The notes: a model not told the origin generated them from the letters alone. 64,000 nt of DNA from Megalopta genalis (GCF_051020955.1 NC_135017.1:27808689-27872688); one strand, 5' to 3'; numbered from the stretch's first letter, positions 23,531-35,326 are shown. Numbers and translations: made by a program.

Positions 23531-25128
23531 GCGTAAATATAGTAGTCGGCGAGAACAGTGTCGACTTTGTTCCGCTAAAAATGTTCGCGCCGCGTTGCGT
23601 AGCACCGCTGTCATCGGTGCGCCCACAGATGAGATGAACACATTATTAGTAAGGAGATCATTTGAAAGTTCTCCGGACTGTCACGTTAATTGGCAGCCTG
23701 ATTGTATTACATTACGGGCGAAGTGCGATAGACGAAGGAACGTTAGCACTCGGGGCACATAATTGATGGGATTCTGGAATGGCTATCAGTGGCCGAACCA
23801 CAATATTTCTAAGCCCGCTGTAATTACCTCTCGTTCTTGAAGATTACGCGCCTCGCGTCGATCCTTTTTTCTAATTACACCCTTTGTAAACCTGTTCCGC
23901 ACAAATTTACATCGCGTCAGGAACTGCAATGTTTCCAGCCCGATGCCGAGGCCACTTTTATAATGTTGGAAATTTCGCTTTTTAGATGCGCGGAAAGTAG
24001 CCGTCGGTCGAATACGGTTCCCCGTCCGCTGGCAAAGGGTACTATTCAAAGACGATCTATCGCGCGAAATCATTCTCGTTCACGGAAACCCTCGTTCCTT
24101 TCTGCGCTTATCCTCTCGCCCCCGGATGTAGAGCTTTCCGATGGAAATTGACGTTCGTGGGAGAACCTAATGACGAGCGCAGAGAATGCTTCGAAGGAGG
24201 TCCGAGATCCAGAGCTCGACAATCACATGGTGCATGTGTTCATGAATCATTTAGCTGACGGTTATATTCACCTTCGGGAATGCAACTGTTGCATTCGGAG
24301 CCGCCGTGAGAATGCATTTGCATCTCTGCAAAATTCGCGTTTTCAACGGATTGTCTACCGTCGACAACGAATTGTTCGATGGCGATAGAAATTCGGAGCT
24401 GGGTAAAATAATATTTTAAATGGCAAAATAGTAAATAGATATTTGATTTTAGATCGTGCATGCATTTTTGAAGATAAAATAATTTACTCGTTCGAAAGAA
24501 CGCGCTTTTGAAAGTAAAATATTTGATTCGTTGTAACAAATTTTTAAGACGAGATTTCAAGTAGTATTTTATTTGAGAAGCACTGAAAATATTTGTGCCA
24601 TTGTTCAGAATATTTTATTTATTTTATTCATTATCAAGAAAAGAAAATAGTTTTATTTTGCTAAATCATACTGTAAAATTTATTTTGGTACGAACGAAAC
24701 ACTTTTCCACTGCACAATAAACGTACATAAAAGATGCATTTTGTTACATGCGAATAACTGTATTTAAACAGACAATAAATTTCATTTGTTCTTCTATCTC
24801 ATTAAAAGGAAAACTATTTTATTTTATGTTTTAGATTATCAAAATAAAATATTCATTTTCATGATTTAACTTTAGATTACTAAAATAAGCTATATTCTTT
24901 TACGTTTTACATTATCAGAATAAAATATTAATTTCATGCTTTAGCTGTGGATTATCAAAATAAAATATTTGATCTACTTATGTCCTACTTGAAGTACTAT
25001 TTTATTTGAATTGTGAAGAATGTATTATTTAAAATAATGTGACAAATATTTTCTCTATTAATATTACCCAACTCGGTAGAAATTTCAATCGTATACCAAC
25101 TAGTCATCCCCAGTGTCATAAAGTAATA
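23531..25128. other. Spacer with GC-richer island (23650-24390), no recognised gene
   Basis: Several overlapping frames of about 70-106 codons occur on both strands in the island with no motif. Positions 24400-25080 are AT-rich, with AATAAAATATTTGAT-like repeats recurring about every 50-70 bp. Confidence 0.35.
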
Positions 25129-25347
25129 CAGTAAATTCTCCCTAATTTTCCATCAGCTTGTAAACAAAAATGGACAAATTGGGAAAATGAGATACGATTA
25201 TTCGAACCTTGCATTTCGTTTTTATAATTGTTGACAATCGTCAACTACGATAAAAATGAGTATCGTATATATGTATAGCTCGAATAATCGTATTTCCTCG
25301 TCCCAAATTGTCCATTTTTGTTTACAAGCTGAAGGAAATTTGGATAG
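25129..25347. mobile_element. CAGT MITE, nearly complete, diverged right end
   Basis: Left end CAGTAAATTCTCCCTAATTT follows TA. Both arms and the central loop are present; the right terminus reads GGAAATTTGGATAG instead of the usual inverse. Confidence 0.8.
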
Positions 25348-25946
25348 TTTCGTTTAAGATTGTCATGTAGAACAGGAATTTTAAGTCTCCTCTTAGTTTA
25401 GCGGAATAATTGAAAACTCTATTAACAGACTTCCGGTGGATAAAATGTTAAAATAACTCTTTTAGTAACAGAACTAAAGATAATTACAGTGGAAGATCGA
25501 TTATCCGGACATACAATATCCACAATTATGCAAATACTGTACGCATGTAATCGGTAGACTGCGGAAGTTCATGCAAATGCATATTTTAGAAAAATGAACT
25601 AGACAAATGAAACTTGTGCTGAAATATGTTTCATCATTACAGGATATAAATAATATATTTCCTTTTCTTGCATATGTTTCATATGCATATTCCTTACACA
25701 GTTTGCACAGAAGTTGCATATTCTGAATATTGCGTACACAAAGTTGCTCTAAAAATAAGTTTGGTAATGGTCGGAATTGTGTGAGTGTAACAATTGAGTA
25801 GAATTTAATACACAGTTTCATGGTGTGTAAGAATAACATTTATATTTCCCAGCAGTTCCGAACAGACCTGGGTAAAAAATATTTCAACGAGAAAATCCAA
25901 ACATTTGCGAATATTATTACTCTCGACTGCGTTACATATGCCTCAT
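25348..25946. other. AT-rich spacer
   Basis: Contains GTAGACTGCGGAAGTTCATGC near 25553, an isolated end of the CTGCGGA dispersed family. A minus-strand open frame at 25501-25839 is AT-rich and without motifs; I do not call it. Confidence 0.4.
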
Positions 25947-26192
25947 TTAATACGTTCAGTGCCGCGTGAGTCGCGTATAGGTGACACTAATTTTTAACTA
26001 AGTCTTTGAAATTCATTTTCATTGTAATATATTGAACAAATTGAATGTTACTAGGATTTGTAGAGTACAAAATAGCTGAACCAATATTTCTTACGGTAAA
26101 TGTTTACTTTCAAGTTTCTCGGTGTCATGTAATTAAATGATTTTGATACTGTGTGCATTTTTAGAGTTAATAGTCGGCATTCAATGTGTTAA
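25947..26192. mobile_element. piggyBac-like MITE, family C-related, diverged
   Basis: TTAA at both ends; TACGTTCAGTGCCGCG and CGGCATTCAATGTG are imperfect inverse ends. It is 246 bp and non-coding. Confidence 0.7.
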
Positions 26193-27935
26193 AATAGTAA
26201 TTTATTTCTGCATTCAATGAAATACTAGTCAAAATACTTCACTGAAATATTTAAAATACAGATCTTATAATAATATGTACCCGAAATACTTCATTGAAAT
26301 AAAATAATTTCTTTATCGTGCGTGAGATTAAACGTTCGAATATTATTTCCGCGAAATTTTCGTATTCGATTTAATATATTATTTCATACAAGCAAAAAGT
26401 ACTTCCCCAACAGCTTCCATTGATTTTTCGATTAATATCACCCAGGTCGTTATCTGGACAGGTTTCAAAGTCACGCGTGCGAATATAATCGAGTTATACG
26501 TACATATAATGTTATGGTAAATGCCTGATTAAATCATAGTAACCTCAGACCGCAACTGTTCAATTTCAATTTGGCCGGCCATACATACGGCTTCCATGAA
26601 TTCGAGAGAAAATAATGGTGGCGTAGGGCGGTTTCGGCGCCGTAAAGTCGGCCTTGCGTTTCGCTTGTATCTTTACGCTCGGCTCGCTTGTGTTCGCGAT
26701 GATTTTTCCGGCGGCGTGAACGTTTAAACGCTGTAATTAGAGCCGATGAAGACCGCGGCCGCTTCCACTCTACTAGAAACGAGTTGCCATAAAGCCGGAC
26801 AGCGAAATCATAGCGCGGAGGCACGAAGCTAGCGAAAACGTAATGCTCGGTGTGAGGCCGGTGGTGCGGCAGGCCGGTCGGGCTGGTTCCGCATTATGCT
26901 TAATGCTCATTTAGCCTCCTTCGGGAAGCGCCGTTCATATTTCGCTCAGCGTTAGCCCCGTTTCACGGCGGCCAACTGCCAGACGGAATTGCGTGTTAAA
27001 CGGAAGACAGAGCTCTCGCGCGACGAGTACGCGGGTACGGTCTCCTAACCCCCGACCGTGCAATTACAACGTGATAATGACGAGTAATAACCCCGTGAAA
27101 TTGATAACGATCGCCGCGGTACTCCGGAACTTCTAGGAATACCCCGACGGATATTCCTCCGACGGCGATACGATCGACGCATGAAAACAATTTCCTCTTA
27201 GTTCTTCATTTTCAATGATTCCACGAGGTTGATCCAACGAGAGAACTTTTACCGTGCGATATCTTATTAAATGCGGCGCGCTCTCTTTAACTGATGCACA
27301 GCTGTGTTTAACAAACAAAAGACGGGTTCCATGGTTATTCATGGTTAGCCACGGTTCGGCGCTGGCAGCGCGATCCAAGCATTTCATGCAGAAAATTCGT
27401 GTCTCGCGTATGCGCGACGCTGCCGGTCTACTTGAACGTTAATAATAAACACGAGAGTTAGGATATATACTTCGTTTTTCCTTGTTCTACTGAAATGCCA
27501 CGTTGCCGCTAAATTACGACTGCTTAGGCTATAATCGTTTTCAATCGATTAGCGTATTTTTACGTTCTACGAGACTGAACATTGCTAAGTGCTTTATAAG
27601 GTGCTCGTTAGAAGATTCTTAGCTTCTGGAGGTCATCAATTTTTAGTCGTCAATTTGACAAGAATAATAATAATAATAATTAGTTACACCATATTTGGTA
27701 TTATTCTCGTAACCGTTTAGAGGGATTAAAGGAATAAATAGGATAGTGGAACCGGTTACTGTGGGGTGACTTATTGCTGTGCCTTTGGCATATTTTCGGA
27801 CGTACTACATTCTTTCATTCTTCCATTGTGTTTACTTTTTAATGGAATTATGCAACATGCCTTATTCGAGAAATGTAAAATAAATTCTGGCCGAAAACAA
27901 ATCGAATCATTTCTATTAACGAAACACTACTTGAA
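26193..27935. other. Spacer with a GC-rich island (about 26530-27430), no recognised gene
   Basis: The island is the most GC-rich unexplained stretch left of the FGF exon. It has small overlapping frames on both strands without motifs. If the region is FGF intron, the island is a candidate enhancer or alternative promoter. An (ATA)n run lies at about 27664-27680. Confidence 0.35.
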
Positions 27936-28181
27936 TTAACCCTTTGCACTCAAAGACAAACTAACGCAAAATGTTTGTTAGTTTTTCTAATGCATTGTAT
28001 TTCCATTTTATATAACCTAATGCATATAATACGTATGAAATTGAACTTTGAGAGTGATGCAACAATTATCCTTTCAACAGTTGTTCAATTATAAACAAAT
28101 TTGATTAATAACATTATTTTCAAACGTGACATTCAATTTTTAATGGCGCCTCGGAGTCGCCATTCGAGGGGAGAGGGTTAA
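27936..28181. mobile_element. piggyBac-like MITE, family A, diverged
   Basis: TTAA flanks; left TIR CCCTTTGCACTCAAAG, right CATTCGAGGGGAGAGGG. The hairpin GGCGCCTCGGAGTCGCC corresponds to the GGTGCCTCAGAGTCACC of its relatives. Confidence 0.8.
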
Positions 28182-28471
28182 TAAATACTGAGGATACGTT
28201 CGTGTAATTTTCTTTTTACGACTTGTAAGGTCTCTTCAAAGTCACTTGCAAGTACTACTTGAATTCGTTCTTCTTTTTATGTTCTTTCATTGTAACGAGA
28301 CGAAAGAAGTTACAGCATTCCATTTCAAAGAATTAAAATAACCTTCGAATGACCTCGGCAAATTCAGTAAAAATATTTTTTCTTGCGTCTGACTCTTTTT
28401 TCCCATAACGTCAACCATTTACCTATGATCTCAAACGATACTTATTGATAGACACCCTCTAGATCAATATA

Positions 28472-28740
28472 CAATAATTTCTCCCAGAAATGCTCGGAAT
28501 TGAAACTGGCAAATCTGAGAATACTAGAATATTAGCGATTCTTCCAGTCTTATGGCTCGTTTTTATAGAAACTCTGGACAATTGGCAAAAAAGGCAGCAG
28601 CCAGCAAGTCGGTGTACATTAATATGAATACATAGTAATGCTAAAATAAAAACGATGACTTAACTTTTTTATTTCTAATTTTTTACCACCATTCGAAAGC
28701 AATTCGGAGGCCACATGCCATAATTCAACGTACCTAGTAC
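28472..28740. mobile_element. Truncated copy of the 43816 element
   Basis: CAATAATTTCTCCCAGAAAT and the stretch ATTAATATGAATACATAGTA through GGAGGCCACATGCCA match the right part of the 43816-44468 element in reverse orientation. Most of the internal minisatellite is absent. Confidence 0.75.
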
Positions 28741-30995
28741 AATAATTTCTCCCTAATTCGCGCTCAAAATTATCCCTAATTCTCATTTTTATAGTTGTTG
28801 ACAATCGGCAACTATAAAAACGAGCCGCAAGACTCGAATAATCGTATCTCTTCCCAAATTGTCCATTTTACCCTTAGCATCGACGTAGCAATAAATAACA
28901 CAGGCGTAGGACCAGCACAGGGAAATTCACAGCAACCCGAAACTCGTCATTTCCGGGAGAAATGACTATACTACCTTATCTCGTACAGCGATACATATCT
29001 TGTACAGTCATAATTCCACCACGTTTCTCTCTTCTTCCCTAAATTTTGCATTCTATCACACCGCGTCATCCTATCAAATTTCCATACAATCGACAACCAG
29101 AGAAATTAAAAAAATAAAAAAGAGTAAGGCATGGAAAAATTAAATAAAAATAAAGAATTAAGAAATGATAAAGAAATAAAATCAATATTTTCGTTGACGT
29201 AATTATTCTTTGTCAAGAAGATTTACTAGATCCAAGAATATGCATCTGTGTAATATGTTTAAAAATCCACAGACTAGTTGTAATTGATAAATCGCCCTAA
29301 ATATTATTTACAACTCGTATACATTAGTTACAAGAAACAGGAAACGCATAAACATTTATTCCCGTTTTGAATGATTTTCTATTATGGATCGAGTTTTAAA
29401 TCAGTTACTGTGCTGTGTTTCTCATTTTTTTTTAATCGGTAACTACAAAAACGAGCCGCAAGGCTCGAATAATCGTATCTCTTCCCAAATTGTCCATTTT
29501 ACCCTTAGCATCGACGTAGCAATAAATAACACAGGCGTATGACCAGCACAGGGAAATTCACAGCAACCCGAATCTCGTCATTTCCGGGAGAAATGACTAT
29601 ACTACCTTATCTCGTACAGCGATACATATCTTGTACAGTCATAATTCCACCACGTTTCTCTCTTCTTCCCTAAATTTTGCATTCTTTCACACCGCGTCAT
29701 CCTATCAAATTTCCATACAATCGACAACCAGAGAAATTAAAAAAATAAAAAAGAGTAAGGCATGGAAAAATTAAATAAAAATAAAGAATTAAGAAATGAT
29801 AAAGAAATAAAATCAATATTTTCGTTGACGTAATTATTCTTTGTCAAGAAGATTTACTCGATCCAAGAATATGCATCTGTGTAATATGTTTAAAAATCCA
29901 CAGACTAGTTGTAATTGATAAATCGCCCTAAATATTATTTACAACTCGTATACATTAGTTACAAGAAACAGGAAACGCATAAACATTTATTCCCGTTTTG
30001 AATGATTTTCTATTATGGATCGAGTTTTAAATCAGTTACTGTGCTGTGTTTCTCATTTTTTTTTTAATCGGTAACTACAAAAACGAGCCGCAAGGCTCGA
30101 ATAATCGTATCTCTTCCCAAATTGTCCATTTTACCCTTAGCATCGACGTAGCAATAAATAACACAGGCGTATGACCAGCACAGGGAAATTCACAGCAACC
30201 CGAATCTCGTCATTTCCGGGAGAAATGACTATACTACCTTATCTCGTACAGCGATACATATCTTGTACAGTCATAATTCCACCACGTTTCTCTCTTCTTC
30301 CCTAAATTTTGCATTCTATCACACCGCGTCATCCTATCAAATTTCCATACAATCGACAACCAGAGAAATTAAAAAAATAAAAAAGAGTAAGGCATGGAAA
30401 AATTAAATAAAAATAAAGAATTAAGAAATGATAAAGAAATAAAATCAATATTTTCGTTGACGTAATTATTCTTTGTCAAGAAGATTTACTAGATCCAAGA
30501 ATATGCATCTGTGTAATATGTTTAAAAATCCACAGACTAGTTGTAATTGATAAATCGCCCTAAATATTATTTACAACTCGTATACATTAGTTACAAGAAA
30601 CAGGAAACGCATAAACATTTATTCCCGTTTTGAATGATTTTCTATTATGGATCGAGTTTTAAATCAGTTACTGTGCTGTGTTTCTCATTTTTTTTTTAAT
30701 CGGTAACTACAAAAACGAGCCGCAAGGCTCGAATAATCGTATATCTTCCCAAATTGTCCATTTTACCCTTAGCATCGACGTAGCAATAAATAACACAGGC
30801 GTAGGACCAGCACAGGGAAATTCACAGCAACCCGAATCTCGTCATTTCCGGGAGAAGTGACTATACTACCTTATCTCGTACAGCGATACATATCTTGTAC
30901 AGTCATAATTCCACCACGTTCCTCTCTTCTTCCCTAAATTTTGCATTCTATCACACCGCGTCATCCTATCAAATTTCCATACAATCGACAAACAG
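28739..30995. repeat. Composite tandem array, 632-bp unit, three full copies and a partial one
   Basis: TTCCCAAATTGTCCATTTTA recurs at 28851, 29482, 30114 and 30746. Each unit joins a right-arm piece of the CAGT MITE, an approximately 260-bp segment (from ACCCTTAGCATCGACGTAGC to CATACAATCGACAA), and the element also seen alone at 20569. The first unit is preceded by a MITE left end at 28739. The fourth copy stops after CATACAATCGACAA, about 55 bp before the FGF exon. Copies are nearly identical, which implies recent expansion. Confidence 0.95.
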
Positions 30996-31017
30996 CGAAT
31001 AAAATCAAATCAAACCA

Positions 31018-31048
31018 TTAACGTGTGCTCCCCTGTTTTCTGTTGCAG
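31018..31048 (+). promoter_or_regulatory. bnl: 3' splice site of the FGF terminal exon
   Basis: A pyrimidine-rich run (CTCCCCTGTTTTCTGTTGCAG) ends in CAG at 31046-31048, directly before the codon frame that reads into the FGF core. TTAAC at 31018-31022 is a plausible branch point, with its A about 28 nt from the exon. Only about 55 bp separate the exon from the end of the 632-bp tandem array, so the acceptor is nearly the only unique intron sequence here. Confidence 0.8.
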
Positions 31049-32578
31049 CGCGAGTACACGGACGACTGCGTGTTCAACGAGACCCTCGAGCAGCACAACT
31101 ACAACACGTACAGCTCGGCGAAATGGTCGACGACGAAGAAGACATTGTACCTCGGTCTGAACCGTCACGGCCAGCCGCGCAGGGTACAGGCGAAAGGTCA
31201 CAACCTGGGCAGGCTGTCCGCCTACGCGAGGGTTCTGACCCAGGTGGCCTCGTTGGAGCGGGTCGAGGCGCTTCAAAGGCGGATGCTGGGCGCGGAGCAC
31301 AACGTCCGTCACCGGCATAACAGTCATCGGGGTGATTTACTGCAGCAGTCTCTCTGCCCCACTCTTCCGGTCCAGGAAAAGGACGGCAGGGACAAGTTCA
31401 GGTGTCGCAAGCGAAAGAAGCGAAAGAAGAGGAAACGGAAGTGCCGAGCCGGCGAGAAGCCGGGTCCGCAGTGTCAAATGGCGGAGGAAAACGGCGACGG
31501 CGTTGTCAGCGGAGTCGGTGGCGGATTCGGTAGCGTGAACGGGACTGGCTCGGCGAGCAGGGGCGAAGGTCTGCGCTCGAACGGGACTACCCCGGAGTCG
31601 AAGCGGTCCTGCGAGGGCGCCGCGAGCGAGGAAACCTGCCGAAGGGAGGCGCTCACGGTGCCGTCGAAGAAGCGGAAGCTGCGGGTGGACGAGGCGGCGG
31701 CCGGCGACGCTGCGGCCGGCGGCAGGAACGTCACCGCGAGCAACGGTAAGAACAAAGCACCAGCGTCAAGCGCAAAAAAAGTAGGCGCCGCTGGCAGCAT
31801 CAGTCAGAGTAAAAAGCCTAATTTGACGGACGGGAATAAGAAAAAGAAGAAGGGGCCACCAGCGAGGAGGACCCAGCCAGCGGCACCTCTGGCCCGGAAG
31901 AGGTACTCGGCTGGCAGACCGGACAGCGGCAGCACGTCTGCGGCGCCGACGGCAACTTCCGCATCGATCTCCGCAACGTCCTCCTCCTCTTGGTGGTCTC
32001 CTGGTGCCTCAACCGCCCCTTCAGGGAGAGGAGCCTCGCCTAGGCGCAGGACCAAGCCGGCCTCCCCGAGGAACGAGGGTGTCGGCTCCTACGCCGTGCC
32101 CGCCAATCCGCGTAGAGTAGGCAAAGCGAACGCGAGAAACCGCGCGAAGGCCACGTTGAACCGCGGCGCCGTCGTCACCGTCGCCTACGACGGTCCTACC
32201 ACGGTCCACGGTCAAACCCCTCGATCGTCGACCACGAAAGTTCCTCAGACCGTTTCCGATCGATCTTTCCAAAGCTCGAGCCTGTCCTCCGCGGAACTAG
32301 CCGAGGAGGACACCTCGAAATCGTTGCCCGAGTCCCTCGCCGTCGACGACGACACGTCCTCGACGACCTCGAACGAACACGCGACCACCACGGTAGATTC
32401 GACGTCGGCCGTCTCGATCGACGCCACCGGCACCCCGACGACCACCGTCAGAACGATCGACGACGAGTCGAAGTCGGTCGAGGAGACCGACGAGTTGGAG
32501 GACGCCGACAGGTTCGACTCGCCCGAAACTGCTCGGTACACAACGCCGGAGGCCTCGATCGAGAGACTGGCCATGTAA
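31049..32578 (+). CDS. bnl: Terminal coding exon of a branchless-like fibroblast growth factor
   Basis: This exon encodes the last 509 residues of a secreted FGF ligand, which in insects acts on the Breathless-type receptor in tracheal branching (family knowledge). Residues 1-66 are the C-terminal part of the FGF beta-trefoil: DCVFNE at 6-11, NYNTYSS at 17-23, YLGLNRHGQPRR at 34-45 and KGHNLGRLSAYARVLTQV at 49-66. A very basic stretch follows at 117-133 (RKKRKRKCR), then Gly/Ser/Ala-rich low complexity, a KKRKLR cluster near 207-212, several N-x-T sequons, and an acidic Ser/Thr-rich tail ending at TAA. The start is a splice acceptor: pyrimidine tract and TTGCAG at 31043-31048, phase 0, with a possible branch site TTAAC at 31018-31022. 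The preceding exon, with the signal peptide and first half of the trefoil, was not found and probably lies to the left of the window. The exon is much GC-richer than its flanks. FGF assignment is firm; orthology to branchless rather than another insect FGF is inferred. Confidence 0.92.
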   Translation, partial: REYTDDCVFNETLEQHNYNTYSSAKWSTTKKTLYLGLNRHGQPRRVQAKGHNLGRLSAYARVLTQVASLERVEALQRRMLGAEHNVRHRHNSHRGDLLQQSLCPTLPVQEKDGRDKFRCRKRKKRKKRKRKCRAGEKPGPQCQMAEENGDGVVSGVGGGFGSVNGTGSASRGEGLRSNGTTPESKRSCEGAASEETCRREALTVPSKKRKLRVDEAAAGDAAAGGRNVTASNGKNKAPASSAKKVGAAGSISQSKKPNLTDGNKKKKKGPPARRTQPAAPLARKRYSAGRPDSGSTSAAPTATSASISATSSSSWWSPGASTAPSGRGASPRRRTKPASPRNEGVGSYAVPANPRRVGKANARNRAKATLNRGAVVTVAYDGPTTVHGQTPRSSTTKVPQTVSDRSFQSSSLSSAELAEEDTSKSLPESLAVDDDTSSTTSNEHATTTVDSTSAVSIDATGTPTTTVRTIDDESKSVEETDELEDADRFDSPETARYTTPEASIERLAM

Positions 32579-33619
32579 CGCGGGAATCATTGTAAACTCA
32601 CGTGTATATAGTAATACATGCCACGCTACGACTTACGATATTACCGCATATCTCGCGTATGTATGTGTACGACGATTGCGTGCGACTCACGTTTCCCGAG
32701 CGAGCTTCGCGTGTTCCGGAAGCGAGGCGAATCGAGATCGAGCTCTTCGGGGTTTTTCGCTGTACGTCATTCGGATTTCAACGAGGGTGTATGTGCCCGG
32801 AATTAGGCTGAACAGCTTTGGGTAATATGCACGGATAAGGAGAACGCGCGGTTGTAGGCAAAATTGTGTTGCGATCGATTCTTCGTTGAAGAACTATAGG
32901 GTAGTTGTTGAAAGAATCTCGAACTTGTTTATTCGGAACGATAAATGAACTTTCTGAACGGTAAATGAAGTTTCTGATCGGTTCGAGTTCATTGGAAATT
33001 TGTTACAGTGGGGCCACGAGCATTAGACGAATGTGATTCTTATTTAATTTGTATAAATAATATAATGTACAATTTAATGAAGGATATTAAAGTGTACGGG
33101 TTGATTCGCGGAAATGTTTCAATACGTGGCGACGTTATTAATGCTTTTACGAAAATGTGCCAAAGAAGAAAGATAAATGGCTGAAAGAGCGTTGCATCTG
33201 TAGGCACTTAGATTTGTTTCAATACATCAGCGCATGTGCAATTGACAATTGCATCATTTCTTCAAATGGAAATGCATATTTTTTTATTGCACGGATCGAT
33301 TGCTCTGTTGTTTCTACATCAAGAATTATTAGGGTATCGTGACGAAAATGTGATTAATTCTCGAGGTATTTTCAAAAAATGTCTTTATTGATGAAGATGA
33401 TCGAACGCTTCTTCATTACATTGTAAACATTTCTGATAACGTCTTTTTTTATTGTTTTCATAACTGCGTTTGAATTTTCTGTAGTCATTGCTGCGCAGAA
33501 GCGTTTAAACATCTTCTTGAATAGCGACATTTTTCGAAAATATTTCGAGAACTAATTATTTTTCTGTTAAAGAAAGTCTAATGGCCTATAGATGAAGTGC
33601 TCTTTGAGCCATAAATGCG
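32579..33619 (+). other. Probable proximal 3' UTR of the FGF gene
   Basis: This is unique sequence after the FGF stop codon with no convincing open frame. It is GC-richer to about 32830 and then AT-rich. An ATTAAA hexamer lies near 33087; canonical AATAAA motifs occur only further on, near 33690 and 33750, inside a probable piggyBac MITE. The true cleavage site cannot be fixed from sequence alone. Confidence 0.5.
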
Positions 33620-33825
33620 TTAACACTAAACGTATCACAGTCAAAATTACCGGTTTTTAATTTTAGGGAATTTTTTTCGTTGGAAACTATTGAATAAATT
33701 ACGTTATTGCAGCAAGTTTTATAATTATATAACTTTACCGAGCCTAAATAAATAAATTCTATCTTCTCACTCTTATGAGTCAAAACACACCAGTTACCAT
33801 TATTGCTCTGCAGATTTAGCGTTAA
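33620..33825. mobile_element. Probable piggyBac-like MITE (TIR CACTAAACG)
   Basis: TTAA at both ends with CACTAAACGTATC and GATTTAGCG as imperfect inverse ends. The same left terminus occurs near 14499. If the FGF 3' UTR extends this far, it supplies two AATAAA motifs (about 33690 and 33750). Confidence 0.5.
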
Positions 33826-33979
33826 TAACGAAGTTATGATTCGAAACAATTGCGTGCATCATCCTGTATATACTTCTTAACCAGTTAACTGTTTTTGATT
33901 AGTACACTCGTCACGAAGTTGTAGCAACAAAAATGTCGCCATTTCTTTCTGACAAGTGTACTAAATGGTCAAGGAGGAT

Positions 33980-34181
33980 CTAATTCTCCTTCAGCTTGTG
34001 AAGAAAAATGGACAATTTGGAAAGTGGAGATACGATTATTCGAGCCCCGTGGCACATTTTTATGATTGTCGATTGTCAACAATTATAAAAACGAGAGGCA
34101 AGGCTCGAATAATCGTATCTCCACTTTCCAAATTGTCCATTTTCGTTTACAAGCTGAAGGAAAATTAGGAAGAAATTACTG
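33980..34181. mobile_element. CAGT MITE, palindromic, left tip missing
   Basis: Both arms are present (AAAAATGGACAATTTGGAAAG and its inverse CTTTCCAAATTGTCCATTTT). The right end AGAAATTACTG is intact; the left end starts at TAATTCTCCTTCAGC. Confidence 0.82.
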
Positions 34182-34983
34182 TACTATGATATTCTTCATT
34201 AAATTACATGCTTTATAAAGTTATTGTATTTAAACAAAATATGGAGAAAATCAAACATATGCAGTATAATTACAGTACTTACTTTTCAAAGAGATTACAA
34301 CAGTTGACTGGTCGAAACTGTTCTGAGATAAGCCGTTTGCAACATAATTTATTGTACCGTGTGCCCGATAATTAACCGACAATTTAAAAAATTCGTATCT
34401 CCTGAATTACTTAAGAATCTTCATTGAAATTTTCATTGGTAAGACAACACGTCGAAGGTATTCCAATCGATTAGATTTTCGAAGTGACTTCAATTGCGAC
34501 AAGATGGCGACAACGCGAACAAAGTTCTCGATTGCTCGGCTACAAACATTGCAGTAAATCCCTTGAAAAGCGCGTGAACTTGCTCGACGAAGACCAGGAA
34601 CATCTGCAACGGGCACAGAATAACATTGTTCTTCGGACATCGTTAAAATTTACGTAAATTCAACGGAATATTACCTTCGACGCGCTAGTCGCACAGTGCT
34701 AAATTTCAGCGCCATCGAACAAGCGTCTGGCGCACAATTCGAAATGAAAAGTGTCGGTTAATTGTTGGGCACACTGTACGGTAGCCCTTCAGCCAAGGAT
34801 CAGTTCTATTATCCGAACGTATTCTCTCAATTGAATCAGATAACCGAAGTTCTACAGTACTTTGTGCATAGTCGATGATCGTCTAACGTGCGATCAACTT
34901 TTTGGTACGATTAATCAGGAAAATAATTGTTGAATATTGGATACAAATGAACGAGAAAAGCGATTCGCCAACCGACGAATATC
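34182..34983. other. Spacer, no recognised gene
   Basis: A 77-codon minus frame at 34407-34640 lacks motifs. Nothing else was found. Confidence 0.35.
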
Positions 34984-35326
34984 TTAACACTATTTCTATT
35001 GAAGACGTCAATTGACTATAATAGTCGTTTAATAATTTTTCAATTTTAACACTATTTTCTCTCCAAAGGGCTTAAAGAACATCTTTTCGTACTTTTAAAT
35101 AAAAATGATCTCCTGCGTTCTATGTTCTCTATGCAATCGCTTCACGACATTTGCTTCATACTTTTAAATAAAAATGATCTCCTGCGTTCTATGTTCTCTA
35201 TGCAATCGCTTCACGACATTTGCTTCATACTTTTAAATAAAAATGATCTCCTGCGTTCTATGTTTTCTATGCAAAAGTTAATTCGCTAAATTGTATAATA
35301 CAAAATATCGATAAAAATAGTGTTAA
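34984..35326. mobile_element. piggyBac-like MITE with TIR CACTATTT, plus an extra internal end
   Basis: TTAACACTATTTCTATTG at 34984, a second TTAACACTATTTTCTC at 35046, and ATAAAAATAGTGTTAA ending at 35326. The element proper may be 35046-35326, with 34984-35049 a duplicated or older end. It encloses a 69-bp tandem repeat. Confidence 0.65.
35088..35277. repeat. 69-bp tandem repeat, about 2.7 copies
   Basis: AAAAATGATCTCCTGCGTTC occurs at 35101, 35170 and 35239 with almost identical units containing CAATCGCTTCACGACATTTG. Confidence 0.95.

Noticed and set aside
31010..32590. Several open frames of 60-109 codons on both strands overlapping the FGF exon
   Set aside because: They are by-products of the GC-rich, low-complexity coding sequence; only the + strand frame carries FGF motifs.
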